From positions 1 to 64,000 of the forward strand of contig JAEUVD010000025.1 of NCBI GenBank assembly GCA_016787065.1: a stretch of 64,000 nt of DNA, written 5' to 3'. A program made the translations under genes and the position numbers. The notes beneath the pieces are model-generated. The model was given only the letters and a program-made list of their open reading frames with translations. It made no database searches and was not told where the DNA came from. Shown in pieces: positions 9,316 to 20,302 of this stretch (positions within the stretch are counted from its first letter, which is position 1; every line of letters begins with the position of its first letter). The DNA comes from Chitinophagaceae bacterium. GTDB taxonomy: Bacteria; Bacteroidota; Bacteroidia; Chitinophagales; Chitinophagaceae.

Positions 9316-12300
9316 ATGGCAAAACAAATAAAATCCAAAGCCGCTATAAATATTTCAGGTGTTATCCGTAGCAAAATATCTCAATCTGGTCTTGCAAATC
9401 TTACAATAGAACTATGGGATAAAGATAATTTGAAAGATGATTATTTAGGTAAAGCCATTACCGACTCAGATGGAGTTTTTACTATTCGCTTAGAGCAAAA
9501 AACGGATGGTTGGAATTTGAAAGATCGAAAGCCGGATATTTATTTTAAAATTTTTGCCGGTGATAAAATGATACAGCAAACACAGGATGATATTATTTGG
9601 AATTTGGCAAACAATAAATCAAACATTGAAATATTTATAGAAATGGAAAAGATAACGAATACTGAAACTACTGTTGCATTTACTGTAAGAGGGAAGGTGA
9701 GTAATGCTAAAGAAGAAGCTATTAAAAAGCAAGCCTTAGTTGCCTTTGATGTGGATGTAAAAGGGGCTTCTATTTATCGCACTGTTAGTTCTCTAAAAGA
9801 TTTAAAAACAAATCGTGGATTTGAACTTTTGCATGAAGCCAAAACGGATAACAAAGGCAATTACAGTTTCCAGTTTTTTGCAGAGCAATTTGCCAAAGCT
9901 GAAAGGAAAAAAGCAGACATCATGGTGTACGCTGTATCTGATGCAGGCAAAATTATAGGTCGTTCGAAGCTGGTGAACACTGAAGATTATACCAACGAAA
10001 GAGAAGTGAATAATGTAGATATAATATTGGAGAAAACTGAAGAGAAAACTGAATATGAATTATTACTTGCAGACTTACTACCGTTTTTGTGTGAAAGCCA
10101 AGTACCATTATTAGATTTAATGAAGTCGGCAGATCAATTACAATTTGTTGCCAAAGAACTTCATAAACCTGTTCAGCAAATTCAATTGGTGATAACTGCA
10201 GAAGCATTAAGAACAAAACAGTTGAGTAAAACAACTACAATTCAAAAAAAATCTGGCAGCGAAAAAAGTGTAGTAACAAAATCCAGTTATGAAATCATAA
10301 AATCACCTCTTTCACATGAACTTTTATATGCAATAGGTCGGCAAAATATATCCTTAGATTGGACTATCTTATATAAGAAAACAGATGCAGAGTTAAAAGT
10401 TGCTATTAGTACTTCTATTGAGCAACAAATTATAAAACCTTATACAGAGCAGGAATTAAAAAACTTTTTTAAACTAGTTCATAAATTATCAGCCGATGCC
10501 ATTTTAAACAGCACAGAGAGCAATCAAAAACCAACTTTAGAAAAACTATTGTCCTCATCCCTCCCTGACCAACAACTACAGAAATCGTTTGTAGCAAGTT
10601 TTAGAAACTTTAAAAATGAACATACGGGAAATGAAGTAATTGACTATAAAAAATTCTGGAATGAATATTTACCTAAAACAAAAGAATTTAAAGGAAAACC
10701 AGCGATCATTAAAAAAATACAATTTACACAAAAACTTATTGCAATTAGTGGGGCATATCAACCATTAATAGATGCCATCAACAAAGAAAAGAAAGTAAAT
10801 ACAATTAAAGATTTGGTTGGGTTGCCTGAAGATAAACTGCAATCCATCATTGCCAAAACAGGAGTGCCTCCATATATTAAAGGAGAAACTGAAGAAGAAA
10901 AAGTTGCCAATTACAATAATCAAATACAAGCAGTATTATATGCAACATACCCTACCCCAAAAATTCAACAATTGGTCAAGCAAAAAGAACTGCCGATTAG
11001 TAATAGCCATGTAGCTCGGGGTATAGAGAATTTTCTGACGAGTAATGAAGTATTCGACTTCAAGGTTTCTAATGTTGATGCTTTTGATAGGCAAATAAAA
11101 GAAGCTGCTCCAAACCATGTTGAAGCTGTAAAAACAGAACTTAAAACCATTCAACGAGTTTACCAAGTAAGTCCTGCGCCAAGTGCAATGAAAGTTTTGA
11201 TAGAAAATAAACTAACGTCTGCCTACAGCATTGCTAATATGCCGAAGAAGAGTTTTATGCAAATGCATGGTGAAGCATTAGGCGGTGAAAAGATGGCGGA
11301 AGCAGTGTATCAAAGAGCAGAACATATAAGCACATTGGCAACAGAAAGGTCGATGGTAATACATGAAATGGCTTATGCCGAAGCACCAGAATTGGTTTAT
11401 TCTAAAACCGATTATGCCGAAGTAATGGAAGTGATGAAAAGCAAATTTCCTAATTATGCCAATCTTTTTGGTAGCCCTGATATTTGTGAATGTGAACATT
11501 GTAGAAGTGCGTATAGTGCCGCGGCTTATATGGTGGATTTGCTTCGTTTTTTAGAGAAAAGCAAAAAAAATGACGATGGTAAAACACCATTAGATATGTT
11601 TGAACTTCGCCGACCAGACATACTTGCTTTGCCATTAACATGTGAAAACACTAATACAATTATTCCGTATATCGATTTGGTAAATGAAGTAATGGAATTT
11701 TATACAGTCAATAACACTTTAACTGTAAATGCAGCACATGATACCGGAAAAACTACAGCAGCAGAGTTAAGAGCCAATCCGCAATATGTAGAAAAAGAAG
11801 CCTATAGAAAATTAAGTAAAGAAGTGTACCCTTTTACACTTCCCTATCACCAACCGCTGGATATTATTCGTACTTATGGAAAGCGATTAGGCATTGAAAG
11901 ACATGAAGCTATGTTGGCAATTTCTGGCACATCCAATTCTGCCATTCAAGCAGAAACTCTTCAGTTATCCAATGAAGAATTTACTATTCTTACCAAACAA
12001 GATCTTGATGGAAATCCTGATTCTAGATTAATTCATGAGTTTTTTGGATATACCTCTGCTAGTGATTTGGAGAACATGGCTGACACAAATATGCCGAATG
12101 GTATTCATGAATTTTTGCATCGGGCTGGTATTCATTATACAGATTTAATTGAATTAATAAAAACAAAGTTCATTAATCCGCATCAAGACAAATTGGAATA
12201 TATTGAAAACCTGTTTGCAGCATCTAGCCTAAAATCTGATGAAATTTATAGGATTATGAAGCAAATCAGAAATGGAGCTTCAAATGCATCTGACAATGCT

Positions 12301-15300
12301 AAACTTGCAAGTGCATTAGATGAATTCAACAATGCCAACCCGCCTCATCTGTCAGTCAGCTTTACAGATTTTGTACAATGGGTTCAAACCCATTTCGATG
12401 AAATAGATAGTGTAATTACATTGTATCAATCCAAATCTATGTGCGATTTAGACACTACTTGTTTGAGAACCATTCAGAATGTATATGCGCCTATTGATAA
12501 TTCTGGAATTGTGGAACAACAGTGGTCAAGAATACATCGTTTTATTCGTTTGTGGCGAAAATTGGGTTGGACAATGCATGAACTTGATTTAATGTTGATT
12601 GCTTTAGGAGAAACAGATATTACACCCACCACCATCGAAAAATTATCTTATGTAGTTTTATTGAATAATGAATTAAAACTGCCTATTAATAAATTATCAG
12701 TTATTTGGGGTGACATAGATACCGTTGGTAACAAATCACTCTATCAAAAATTATTCTTAAGCAAAGCTATCCAAAAAATGGACAATGCTTTTTTGCCAGA
12801 TAATCAAGGCAAGTATTTTTCTAATGCCGAATCTTTGATAAATCATAAATCTGCAATTTGTGCAGCGTTTCAAATTTCTGATGCTGATTTAACTGTTATT
12901 CTAAATCATATCGCAGTTTCAATGCCTGGGCTTTCTGATTTGAGTATGCAATACCTCAGCGTAATATATCGCTATGTAGTATTAAGCAAGTCTCTTCAAA
13001 TAAAAATTTCACATTGTTGTAAATTAATTACTTTGTTTAATATCAATCCATTTAGTGTTCCAAGTGGTTTGACTTACATAGATATTTTCCCTTCCAAAAC
13101 ACTTGAGTTTTTCAAGCTATGCCAAAACATAAAAACATCTAAATTCAAAACAGAAACCTTAGAGTATATTTTTACTGGAACAGATTCCAATGAAGCCTCA
13201 GTTGGGATTAAAGAAGAAAAATTAAGTTCATTAACTAAAGATGTTGTAGATGCTTTTAATGAAATTGATGCCAACTATCCACTTGTTCCTAAAGAACCAG
13301 TAACTAAGGATCAACTATCTAATTTATTGGCCAAAGTGTACCAGGCCGATAAAGTTAAAATACTAATTGGTATTGCAGGATGTATGCAAAACTTTGAAGT
13401 AATAACTGATAAAAAATTTACACCGTCAACACTACCTGCAAATATCACCTATGATTCAAGTAAGGGCTTACTAAGGTCGAAAGGCATTATGAGTGATGTA
13501 GACAAAGCGATATTATTAGCTATGACAAAAAATGATAACTTTAAAAAGGCTGTCGATGATTTGTATATTGCTTCAAGAACAAATGAAACAGATAGCCCAA
13601 CTTTTAAAGCCACCATTGGCCTTAAACCAAAGGTTGATATCACTGATTTACTTTCTTCAAAATATTCTTATGATAAAAAAACTGGGATTATTAGCTGCAT
13701 TGGAGTAATGTCGGATGATGAAAAAACAATGCTTCAAGGTTTAAGTTCCAAAACAACCTTTAAGAAGGCAGTTAACGACCTTTATCACTCGCCTCAAAAA
13801 TTTATTCACGATAATTTTTTAGAAATAGAATTAAGTGCCAACAGCGCTATACCAAACAATACTAATATAAGCCTATTAAATCATCCTACACTATCTACCG
13901 AAAAAACAGTTCTTGAAAAATTAGAATTTCTATATAAATATTACATTCCAATACTTCGAAAAAAATTACAAGAGGATGTTATTATTCGAAAGACTGCCTT
14001 AGCAACTGGACTTGGTGAGGAACCAACCTTTTTGTTCATCAAAGATTTTTTAAGCGGGTTTAGTAGTTCTACAGCACAGATAAACACAAGTTTTGAATCT
14101 CTGTCTAAATCGGTGCACAAGGCTGCCTTGTTCATTATCGGGTTTAAGCTCACCAATAAAGAAATAAAGCATTTTATTCAATATAATACAGATTTTGGAA
14201 GTATAGATTTTAATAGTTTGATTCCATTACATTGGATAAAAATGAATCAATATGTACAATTAAGAAACCAATTACCACAAACTCAACTATCATTAATTGA
14301 TTTATTCGCTCAGGTTTATAGCTCTGCGTCAACTGTACCAATACTCACACACATCTTACAAAGTATTAGCAATTGGAATACCAATCAACTCAACTCATTA
14401 GTTGCCTCGTTTGCAATGACGAAATTAGAGTTCAAAAATGTAGATAAGCTGGAAAAATTACATTCGGTATTAGCCATTTTATCCAAAACTGGAATTTCTG
14501 AGCAATTTTTATTGATAATAGCTGATATAGACACCGGCTACGAGAAACTACATGCAACCGCAGTAGAAATTAAAACGGTACTAAAAGCCAAGTATGTCGA
14601 ATCAGAATGGTTGAAATTGGCAGGTGAGCTAAACAACAAAATAAGAGAAAATCAAAAGCAGGCGTTAATAAGTCATTTATTAACCAATCCAAATTTAATT
14701 AATTGGGGAATAAATGATGCTGATGGATTATTTGAATATTTTTTAATTGATGTACAAATGGGAGCTTGTATGGATACTTCCAGAATTGTACAAGCCAATG
14801 CTGCCATACAAATGTATGTACAACGTTGTTTATTAAATTTAGAGAATAAAAAGGTTGGAACATTGCAAAAAGGCGTTTCACCAGAAGCAATAGATAGAAG
14901 CCGATGGGAATGGATGAAACTGTATCAAGTTTGGGTAGCCAATAGAAAAGTTTTTTTATATCCTGAAAACTGGTTGGAGCCAGAATGGCGAGATGACAGA
15001 AGTCCTTTCTTTAAAGAATTAGAATCGGAACTAACACAAAATGATATCAACCCCCGTAATGTAGAAACAGCTTTACGTAATTACCTAACTAAGATGGATA
15101 CGGTTGCTAATCTGGATGTTTGTGGCATGTATCAGGAAAATGATGATAAAGGTATAATGGAAAAGTTGCATGTATTTGGAAGAACACATAATGCGCCTTA
15201 TCAGTTTTTCTATCGTACTTGTAGTAAGTTTTACAAATGGAGTGCATGGGAAAAAGTACCTGTAGATATACGAATGGTTGAAGATGGAGAAAATAGTGGG

Positions 15301-18300
15301 GTACATTTAGTACCAGTCGTTTGGAAGAACCGCTTATTTATTTTTTGGCCGGAGTTTATTGAGAAGCAACAAGAAAACTCTAATAATGCTGGTACTCCTA
15401 TTAAGGACTTAGCAAATCAAACCTCGTCTTCTTTGAAGTCTAGAAAATATTGGGAAATGAGATTGGCATGGTCAGAAAATATTGATGGTAAGTGGGAACC
15501 TAAACAATTGAGTAAAGAGTTTACTAGAATTGAAGATTGGTTTAAACTAGCTAATACAGAAACACTAAGTGATGCGGTAAAAAAAATAACTATTAAAAGC
15601 GATATAGCGAATGAGACTCTGCGGCTAATTATTGAATTTAGAGACTTATATGAAGGTTACAGAAACTCTGGAGTACACTTTTGGTTACAGGCATTCTTCT
15701 TTAAACTTGTGGATATTCATGCAAAAATTGAGCAAATTAATTTGGAGGATAATTCCTCCACAATTGACGGAATTAGTGTTTTAGAATTCATGGCAAATGA
15801 ATCGGGAGGTAGGTATGAAACCAATTTTGAAAAGCATGAATTGGATTCAAGCTTACATTTATTCGGTACTTCTTATCTTTCAACTCCAAAGAAACACAAT
15901 CTTATGTTCTCTAATAACCTCTTGGAGAAGGAATCAGCACCATTAGACCCATTTTTTTATTCAGATAAGGAAAGAACCTATTTTGTAAAGAAAACGTATT
16001 CTGACCTCGAATCATTAAAGCAATTTGTGAAGGAAAATAGTGATTCATCAAATATTTGGAGCGGTTTTATTTTAGCAATGTTAGGTTCAAGTATTTTGGA
16101 GTTTCATACCTTCTATCATCCATATTCAAGTCAGTTTGTAACGAATTTAAATCGGGGTGGAATTAAAGAACTCATGAACTCGGATACCATAAAAGATAGT
16201 GCGGTAAAATTAAAATACAATGATGATGGGAATACATTCGTAAGTAATTACAATCCATCCTTGGCATCAGGTATTGTAAAACAAGCACCGGTTTCTGAGA
16301 ATTATAAATTAGGAGAACGCTATACTTACTATAAGGAAAATATTTGTTTTGATGTATTTGGTGCAAACAGTATTTATAATTGGGAACTATTTTTTCATGC
16401 ACCACTTTATATAGCAACCCGTTTAAGTAAAAATGGCAAGTATGAGGAGGCCATGAAGTGGTTCCATTATATTTTTGACCCTACAACAGATGAAGTTCCC
16501 GCAACAGGAGAAAGTGAAACATCCCGTTATTGGAAAACCCTTCCATTTAAGACAACGGCTTCTGAAAACATGGAAGAATGGTTTATTAGATTGACTTCAA
16601 ATCAACTATCGGAAACTGAAGTAGCAACCATTGCTGAATGGCGAGATAATCCATTTAAGCCATTTGTTGTGGCTCGTAATCGCCCAATTGCTTTTATGAA
16701 AAACGTGGTATTAAAATATGTAGAAAATATTCGTTTATGGGGCGATTCTTTGTTCAGGGCATTTACAAGAGAGTCGGTCAATGAGGCATTACAGTTATAT
16801 GTAATTGCTAATCATATCTTAGGTCCACGACCAGAGTTCGTGCCGAAAAGAGGGGAAGTGAAAGCAGAAACATACAATTCTTTAAAAAATAAATTAGATG
16901 ATTTTTCGAATGCCTTAGTAGAAATGGAAAATGCCTTTCCTTTTAGCAGTGCCGTTCCATCAACTTCTACATCACCAGGCCCAAGTTTATTAGGAATGGG
17001 GCAATCAGTGTATTTCTGTATTCCGTCTAACGAAAAATTGATGGAGCATTGGGATATAATTGCAGATAGGTTATTTAAGATTCGTCATTGTATGGATATT
17101 GATGGCAATGAAAGGCAATTGGCATTATTTTCTCCACCAATAGATCCAGTGGCTTTAATTAATGCAGCTTCGCAGGGAATAAGTTTGGCAGATATCCTTT
17201 CAGACATAAGCAGCCCACCTCCAATTTATCGTTTCAGTTATTTATTACAAAAAGCCAATGAGCTTTGTAATGATGTAAAATCACTTGGTGGCGCATTACT
17301 TTCTGCGATCGAAAAGAAAGATGGAGAGGAACTAGGAAGAATAAGAGCAACACATGAGTTAAACATGTTGGATTTAATGACAGGCATTAAAGAGCGACAA
17401 ATACTGGATGCAAAAGTGAGTAAAGAAGGCTTATTAAAATCGAGAGAAACGGCTGCATTGAGGCTAGAGTATTATAACTCATTATTATCATCTGAAGGAA
17501 TTGAGGTTTCTGCACCTCCAAGTATAGAAGCAGATTTGAATGTAGATAGCCAATTGCCAGCGGATACAAATATTGCAAAGATTGAAACGGATGTAGATGT
17601 TAAATTAGTTGATGTTAAAGAAAACGGGGTCAAAGTAATCCCTAAAGAAAAGGAAGATTTGGTTTTAAGTGAAGCAGCTAAATGGGTTAATACATATGTA
17701 TCCGCAGCAGAACAAATTTCATCCTTATTAGGATTGATTCCACAATTTGATGCAGATGGGAAACCTATGGGAGTAGGTGTTGGTACAGGATTTGGTGGGG
17801 TCCAATTAAGCAAAGCTTCTTCAAAAATTGCATCAAGTATTGGATGGAGCGGTGCATTTCTTTCTGCCCAAGCTTCAGCCGCTCAAAAAATGGCTGGCTA
17901 TATTCGCCGTGAACAAGAGTGGACGTTACAAGCCAATCTTGCAGCCAGAGAAATTATACAATTAGATAAACAAATTGTATCAGCAGATATTAAAATTCAA
18001 ATTTCACAAAAAGAATTGTCTAATCATAAAAAACAGATTGAAAATTCAAAACAGGTAGAGCAATATTTGAAGGACAAATTCAGTAATGAAGAATTGTATC
18101 AATGGATGAAGGAGCAACTGTTTTCTGTATATAAAGAAAGCTATAATATGGCTTTTGATATGGCCAAAAAAGCAGAAAAGTGTTACAAATATGAGCTAGG
18201 AAAAGACATCAGTAATTTTATTTCTTATGGTCATTGGGATAATTCTAAGCAAGGATTATGTTCAGGTGAAAAGCTACAACTATCACTTCGTCAATTAGAA

Positions 18301-19278
18301 AAAGCATATATAGAAGAAAACAAACGTGAATACGAACTTACCAAACATGTTTCTCTCAATATGCTTGACCCGTTAGCATTAATTAAATTACGAGCTACCG
18401 GTGTCTGCGATTTTGATATTCCAGAAGTGTTGTTTGATATGGACCATGCAGGTCATTATTTTACAAGAATGAAATCGGTGGGTATGAGTATACCTTGTAT
18501 TGCTGGACCATACACTTCGGTAAGCGCGAAATTATCTTTGGTAAATAACAAGTATAGAAAAAATATTAATCCTGATAATGCAGCAGGAACAGGATATCTC
18601 GAAGATTTAGGCAATGATGAACGCTTTGTGTATAATATTGGCGCGATTCAATCTATTGCGGCAAGTTCGGCACAAAACGATAGCGGTGTATTTGAATTAA
18701 ATTTTAGAGATGAGCGCTACCTACCATTTGAAGGCACAGGGGCAATAAGTAGTTGGAGATTGGAATTGCCCTCTGAAATTAGACAGTTTGATTACAACAC
18801 AATTGCAGATGTGGTTATTCATTTAAAATATACAGCAAGAGAAGGCGGTTCAACTTTAAAAACAGCTGCCAATAATTCTTTAAAAGAAAGATTGGCTTTA
18901 GTAAAGCAACAACTAGGTGAAGAAGGTTTGCATATTGTTATTAATATGAAGCATGATATGCCGAATGAATGGCATACGTTGATGAAACAATTTTCAGTTG
19001 ACCTGAAAATTGATAAGTCTAGGCTTCCATATATGGTGCAAGGTCTTGATTCAATTATTGAGTCAATTATATTCGTTGCAAAATTGAAAGATATTGCTAA
19101 CCCCTTCTCTTTAACTGCTCCAGTAGTGCCATTAGTGAAAAATAGTGAATGGAATATTTTGGTAGGTCAAAATTCCAGTATTGTATTAGATACAAATTTT
19201 AGATTATCTTCAACAGAAGCGAGTTTAGGTAATTTAGAAGAACTAATTATGGCGATAAAATACAAAATAAATTCTTAA
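9316..19278 (+). CDS. Tc toxin TcA subunit (pore-forming, receptor-binding)
   Basis: 3320 aa. TcA pentamers bind the target cell and inject the TcB/TcC cargo through a central channel. Two transthyretin/carboxypeptidase-regulatory-like folds come first (about 10-105 and 115-240). Next is the VRP1 (Salmonella virulence plasmid 28.1-kDa A) region, with the CECEHCRSAYSAAAYMVDLL motif near 722. A pair of about 45-residue repeats lies near 1376-1494. The ABC-toxin N-terminal region (INDADGLFEYFLIDVQMG near 1797) and neuraminidase-like region (WEWMKLYQVWVANRK near 1863) follow. A long helical channel region with Ala/Gly-rich stretches is at about 2625-2930. The C-terminal TcB-binding domain is at about 3040-3200 (HYFTRMKSVGMSIPCIAGPY and FRDERYLPFEGTGAISSW). 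There is no signal peptide, as expected for TcA. It is longer than the usual about 2500-aa TcA, partly from the N-terminal additions. Confidence 0.95.
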   Translation: MAKQIKSKAAINISGVIRSKISQSGLANLTIELWDKDNLKDDYLGKAITDSDGVFTIRLEQKTDGWNLKDRKPDIYFKIFAGDKMIQQTQDDIIWNLANNKSNIEIFIEMEKITNTETTVAFTVRGKVSNAKEEAIKKQALVAFDVDVKGASIYRTVSSLKDLKTNRGFELLHEAKTDNKGNYSFQFFAEQFAKAERKKADIMVYAVSDAGKIIGRSKLVNTEDYTNEREVNNVDIILEKTEEKTEYELLLADLLPFLCESQVPLLDLMKSADQLQFVAKELHKPVQQIQLVITAEALRTKQLSKTTTIQKKSGSEKSVVTKSSYEIIKSPLSHELLYAIGRQNISLDWTILYKKTDAELKVAISTSIEQQIIKPYTEQELKNFFKLVHKLSADAILNSTESNQKPTLEKLLSSSLPDQQLQKSFVASFRNFKNEHTGNEVIDYKKFWNEYLPKTKEFKGKPAIIKKIQFTQKLIAISGAYQPLIDAINKEKKVNTIKDLVGLPEDKLQSIIAKTGVPPYIKGETEEEKVANYNNQIQAVLYATYPTPKIQQLVKQKELPISNSHVARGIENFLTSNEVFDFKVSNVDAFDRQIKEAAPNHVEAVKTELKTIQRVYQVSPAPSAMKVLIENKLTSAYSIANMPKKSFMQMHGEALGGEKMAEAVYQRAEHISTLATERSMVIHEMAYAEAPELVYSKTDYAEVMEVMKSKFPNYANLFGSPDICECEHCRSAYSAAAYMVDLLRFLEKSKKNDDGKTPLDMFELRRPDILALPLTCENTNTIIPYIDLVNEVMEFYTVNNTLTVNAAHDTGKTTAAELRANPQYVEKEAYRKLSKEVYPFTLPYHQPLDIIRTYGKRLGIERHEAMLAISGTSNSAIQAETLQLSNEEFTILTKQDLDGNPDSRLIHEFFGYTSASDLENMADTNMPNGIHEFLHRAGIHYTDLIELIKTKFINPHQDKLEYIENLFAASSLKSDEIYRIMKQIRNGASNASDNAKLASALDEFNNANPPHLSVSFTDFVQWVQTHFDEIDSVITLYQSKSMCDLDTTCLRTIQNVYAPIDNSGIVEQQWSRIHRFIRLWRKLGWTMHELDLMLIALGETDITPTTIEKLSYVVLLNNELKLPINKLSVIWGDIDTVGNKSLYQKLFLSKAIQKMDNAFLPDNQGKYFSNAESLINHKSAICAAFQISDADLTVILNHIAVSMPGLSDLSMQYLSVIYRYVVLSKSLQIKISHCCKLITLFNINPFSVPSGLTYIDIFPSKTLEFFKLCQNIKTSKFKTETLEYIFTGTDSNEASVGIKEEKLSSLTKDVVDAFNEIDANYPLVPKEPVTKDQLSNLLAKVYQADKVKILIGIAGCMQNFEVITDKKFTPSTLPANITYDSSKGLLRSKGIMSDVDKAILLAMTKNDNFKKAVDDLYIASRTNETDSPTFKATIGLKPKVDITDLLSSKYSYDKKTGIISCIGVMSDDEKTMLQGLSSKTTFKKAVNDLYHSPQKFIHDNFLEIELSANSAIPNNTNISLLNHPTLSTEKTVLEKLEFLYKYYIPILRKKLQEDVIIRKTALATGLGEEPTFLFIKDFLSGFSSSTAQINTSFESLSKSVHKAALFIIGFKLTNKEIKHFIQYNTDFGSIDFNSLIPLHWIKMNQYVQLRNQLPQTQLSLIDLFAQVYSSASTVPILTHILQSISNWNTNQLNSLVASFAMTKLEFKNVDKLEKLHSVLAILSKTGISEQFLLIIADIDTGYEKLHATAVEIKTVLKAKYVESEWLKLAGELNNKIRENQKQALISHLLTNPNLINWGINDADGLFEYFLIDVQMGACMDTSRIVQANAAIQMYVQRCLLNLENKKVGTLQKGVSPEAIDRSRWEWMKLYQVWVANRKVFLYPENWLEPEWRDDRSPFFKELESELTQNDINPRNVETALRNYLTKMDTVANLDVCGMYQENDDKGIMEKLHVFGRTHNAPYQFFYRTCSKFYKWSAWEKVPVDIRMVEDGENSGVHLVPVVWKNRLFIFWPEFIEKQQENSNNAGTPIKDLANQTSSSLKSRKYWEMRLAWSENIDGKWEPKQLSKEFTRIEDWFKLANTETLSDAVKKITIKSDIANETLRLIIEFRDLYEGYRNSGVHFWLQAFFFKLVDIHAKIEQINLEDNSSTIDGISVLEFMANESGGRYETNFEKHELDSSLHLFGTSYLSTPKKHNLMFSNNLLEKESAPLDPFFYSDKERTYFVKKTYSDLESLKQFVKENSDSSNIWSGFILAMLGSSILEFHTFYHPYSSQFVTNLNRGGIKELMNSDTIKDSAVKLKYNDDGNTFVSNYNPSLASGIVKQAPVSENYKLGERYTYYKENICFDVFGANSIYNWELFFHAPLYIATRLSKNGKYEEAMKWFHYIFDPTTDEVPATGESETSRYWKTLPFKTTASENMEEWFIRLTSNQLSETEVATIAEWRDNPFKPFVVARNRPIAFMKNVVLKYVENIRLWGDSLFRAFTRESVNEALQLYVIANHILGPRPEFVPKRGEVKAETYNSLKNKLDDFSNALVEMENAFPFSSAVPSTSTSPGPSLLGMGQSVYFCIPSNEKLMEHWDIIADRLFKIRHCMDIDGNERQLALFSPPIDPVALINAASQGISLADILSDISSPPPIYRFSYLLQKANELCNDVKSLGGALLSAIEKKDGEELGRIRATHELNMLDLMTGIKERQILDAKVSKEGLLKSRETAALRLEYYNSLLSSEGIEVSAPPSIEADLNVDSQLPADTNIAKIETDVDVKLVDVKENGVKVIPKEKEDLVLSEAAKWVNTYVSAAEQISSLLGLIPQFDADGKPMGVGVGTGFGGVQLSKASSKIASSIGWSGAFLSAQASAAQKMAGYIRREQEWTLQANLAAREIIQLDKQIVSADIKIQISQKELSNHKKQIENSKQVEQYLKDKFSNEELYQWMKEQLFSVYKESYNMAFDMAKKAEKCYKYELGKDISNFISYGHWDNSKQGLCSGEKLQLSLRQLEKAYIEENKREYELTKHVSLNMLDPLALIKLRATGVCDFDIPEVLFDMDHAGHYFTRMKSVGMSIPCIAGPYTSVSAKLSLVNNKYRKNINPDNAAGTGYLEDLGNDERFVYNIGAIQSIAASSAQNDSGVFELNFRDERYLPFEGTGAISSWRLELPSEIRQFDYNTIADVVIHLKYTAREGGSTLKTAANNSLKERLALVKQQLGEEGLHIVINMKHDMPNEWHTLMKQFSVDLKIDKSRLPYMVQGLDSIIESIIFVAKLKDIANPFSLTAPVVPLVKNSEWNILVGQNSSIVLDTNFRLSSTEASLGNLEELIMAIKYKINS

Positions 19279-19280
19279 AT

Positions 19281-19946
19281 ATGAAACAGACATTGCTAAT
19301 TATTGCATTATCACTTGTGATGTTGCAGACCAACGCTCAGGCAAAAAGAAACTATCATTCATACGGCATTCATGCCAGCTACTTATTGTCTGCCAACAAG
19401 AAAAATGTTGAAGAGAATAAACCTCTTTTTGCTGGCAATGCTATCAGTGTTGGAGCATCTCACCGATGGGGCAACAAATTAAGTATTTACACAATGGCTC
19501 AGTACACGAATGGTAAACTTGATAATACTTCTTTAAATAATTATGCTAAGTCTGTTTCAGGAGGCAAAGGTTATGAGATCAACAAAACATCAATCAGTTG
19601 GTCTCAACTATCTTTATTGACTGGACCTAGTTTGCAGTTTTTTCCAAAATTTCCCTTTAATGTAAATTTATTAGGTGGGATTGCTTGCTTGCCAAATAGA
19701 AACACTATTAAAGTAATTGGCAATGCTCCAACGCCACTTTTATCAAGTACTGAAAAGTCGATAATGTTTTTATGGAACATGAATGCTAATATTTCACTTC
19801 TTCGAATAAATAAAAAAATGGACTTGGGTTTATCTTTTGGATATGGGAATAATGGACTCTCGGTTGGTATTGTAGCTTCTGATACCTATGCTATTTGTTG
19901 CAGAAAAGGTACAAAGGCTTGCTGTGATATGGCACCCAAGCATTAA
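19281..19946 (+). CDS. Exported Cys-tailed protein S3, third paralogue in the Tc locus
   Basis: 221 aa with signal peptide MKQTLLIIALSLVMLQTNAQA. The barrel-like body closely matches the first copy (NKPLFAGNAISVGASHRWG; SWSQLSLLTGPSLQFFP; FGYGNNGLSVGIVASD) and ends in a shorter Cys tail (YAICCRKGTKACCDMAPKH). Its ATG begins 2 nt after the TcA stop codon, so translation is almost certainly coupled to TcA. This is the strongest evidence that the family belongs to the toxin operon. The function is unknown. A surface anchor, a release factor or a cysteine-linked assembly partner are possibilities without direct support. Confidence 0.82.
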   Translation: MKQTLLIIALSLVMLQTNAQAKRNYHSYGIHASYLLSANKKNVEENKPLFAGNAISVGASHRWGNKLSIYTMAQYTNGKLDNTSLNNYAKSVSGGKGYEINKTSISWSQLSLLTGPSLQFFPKFPFNVNLLGGIACLPNRNTIKVIGNAPTPLLSSTEKSIMFLWNMNANISLLRINKKMDLGLSFGYGNNGLSVGIVASDTYAICCRKGTKACCDMAPKH

Positions 19947-20302
19947 ATGTGAAAATTAAGTTTATAATTGAAATTGTTCAATCAACAACTAATCTGCTAT
20001 CAAAAAGTTCGATTTTGAAATGGTTGCTTCTACTTAATTTAGCTTTTTTCGGAGGATGAAGATGTCGTTGCCCCCCCATAGTTAGTGTTCTTTTAAAATA
20101 TGCGGTTTTTCGCTTCCTTACATAATTGAAAATTAGGAAATCGAAGTCAATGACAAAATCAGTATTGTATTAAACCAAGAATTCAGATAAATTTATGACG
20201 GTTTGTGCGGGCGTACACAATGGGATTCATGCAGAACAATTATTTTGATTAAGCATACACATTTATTTTCAACCATTCCCAGAATTAAATTAAAGTCTAG
20301 AG
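19947..20302. other. Intergenic region after the Tc locus, carrying direct-repeat copy 1
   Basis: No credible gene is seen. It holds the first copy of a diverged direct repeat (20081-20208), a run of seven C near 20071, and AT-rich filler. It separates the plus-strand toxin operon from convergent minus-strand genes. Confidence 0.6.
20081..20208 (+). repeat. Diverged direct repeat, copy 1 (partner at 24251-24377)
   Basis: Aligned by eye with 24251-24377. Both copies contain a core TGCNGTTTTTCG..TTCCTNA, then ATAATTGAA, TCAATGA, AATCAGTAT, GTATTAAAC, AATTCAG, TTTATGA and GGTTTGTGC in the same order and spacing. Identity is roughly four in five over the inner about 107 bp. The copies have the same orientation and flank the three-gene block at 20303-24116. 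Confidence 0.75.
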
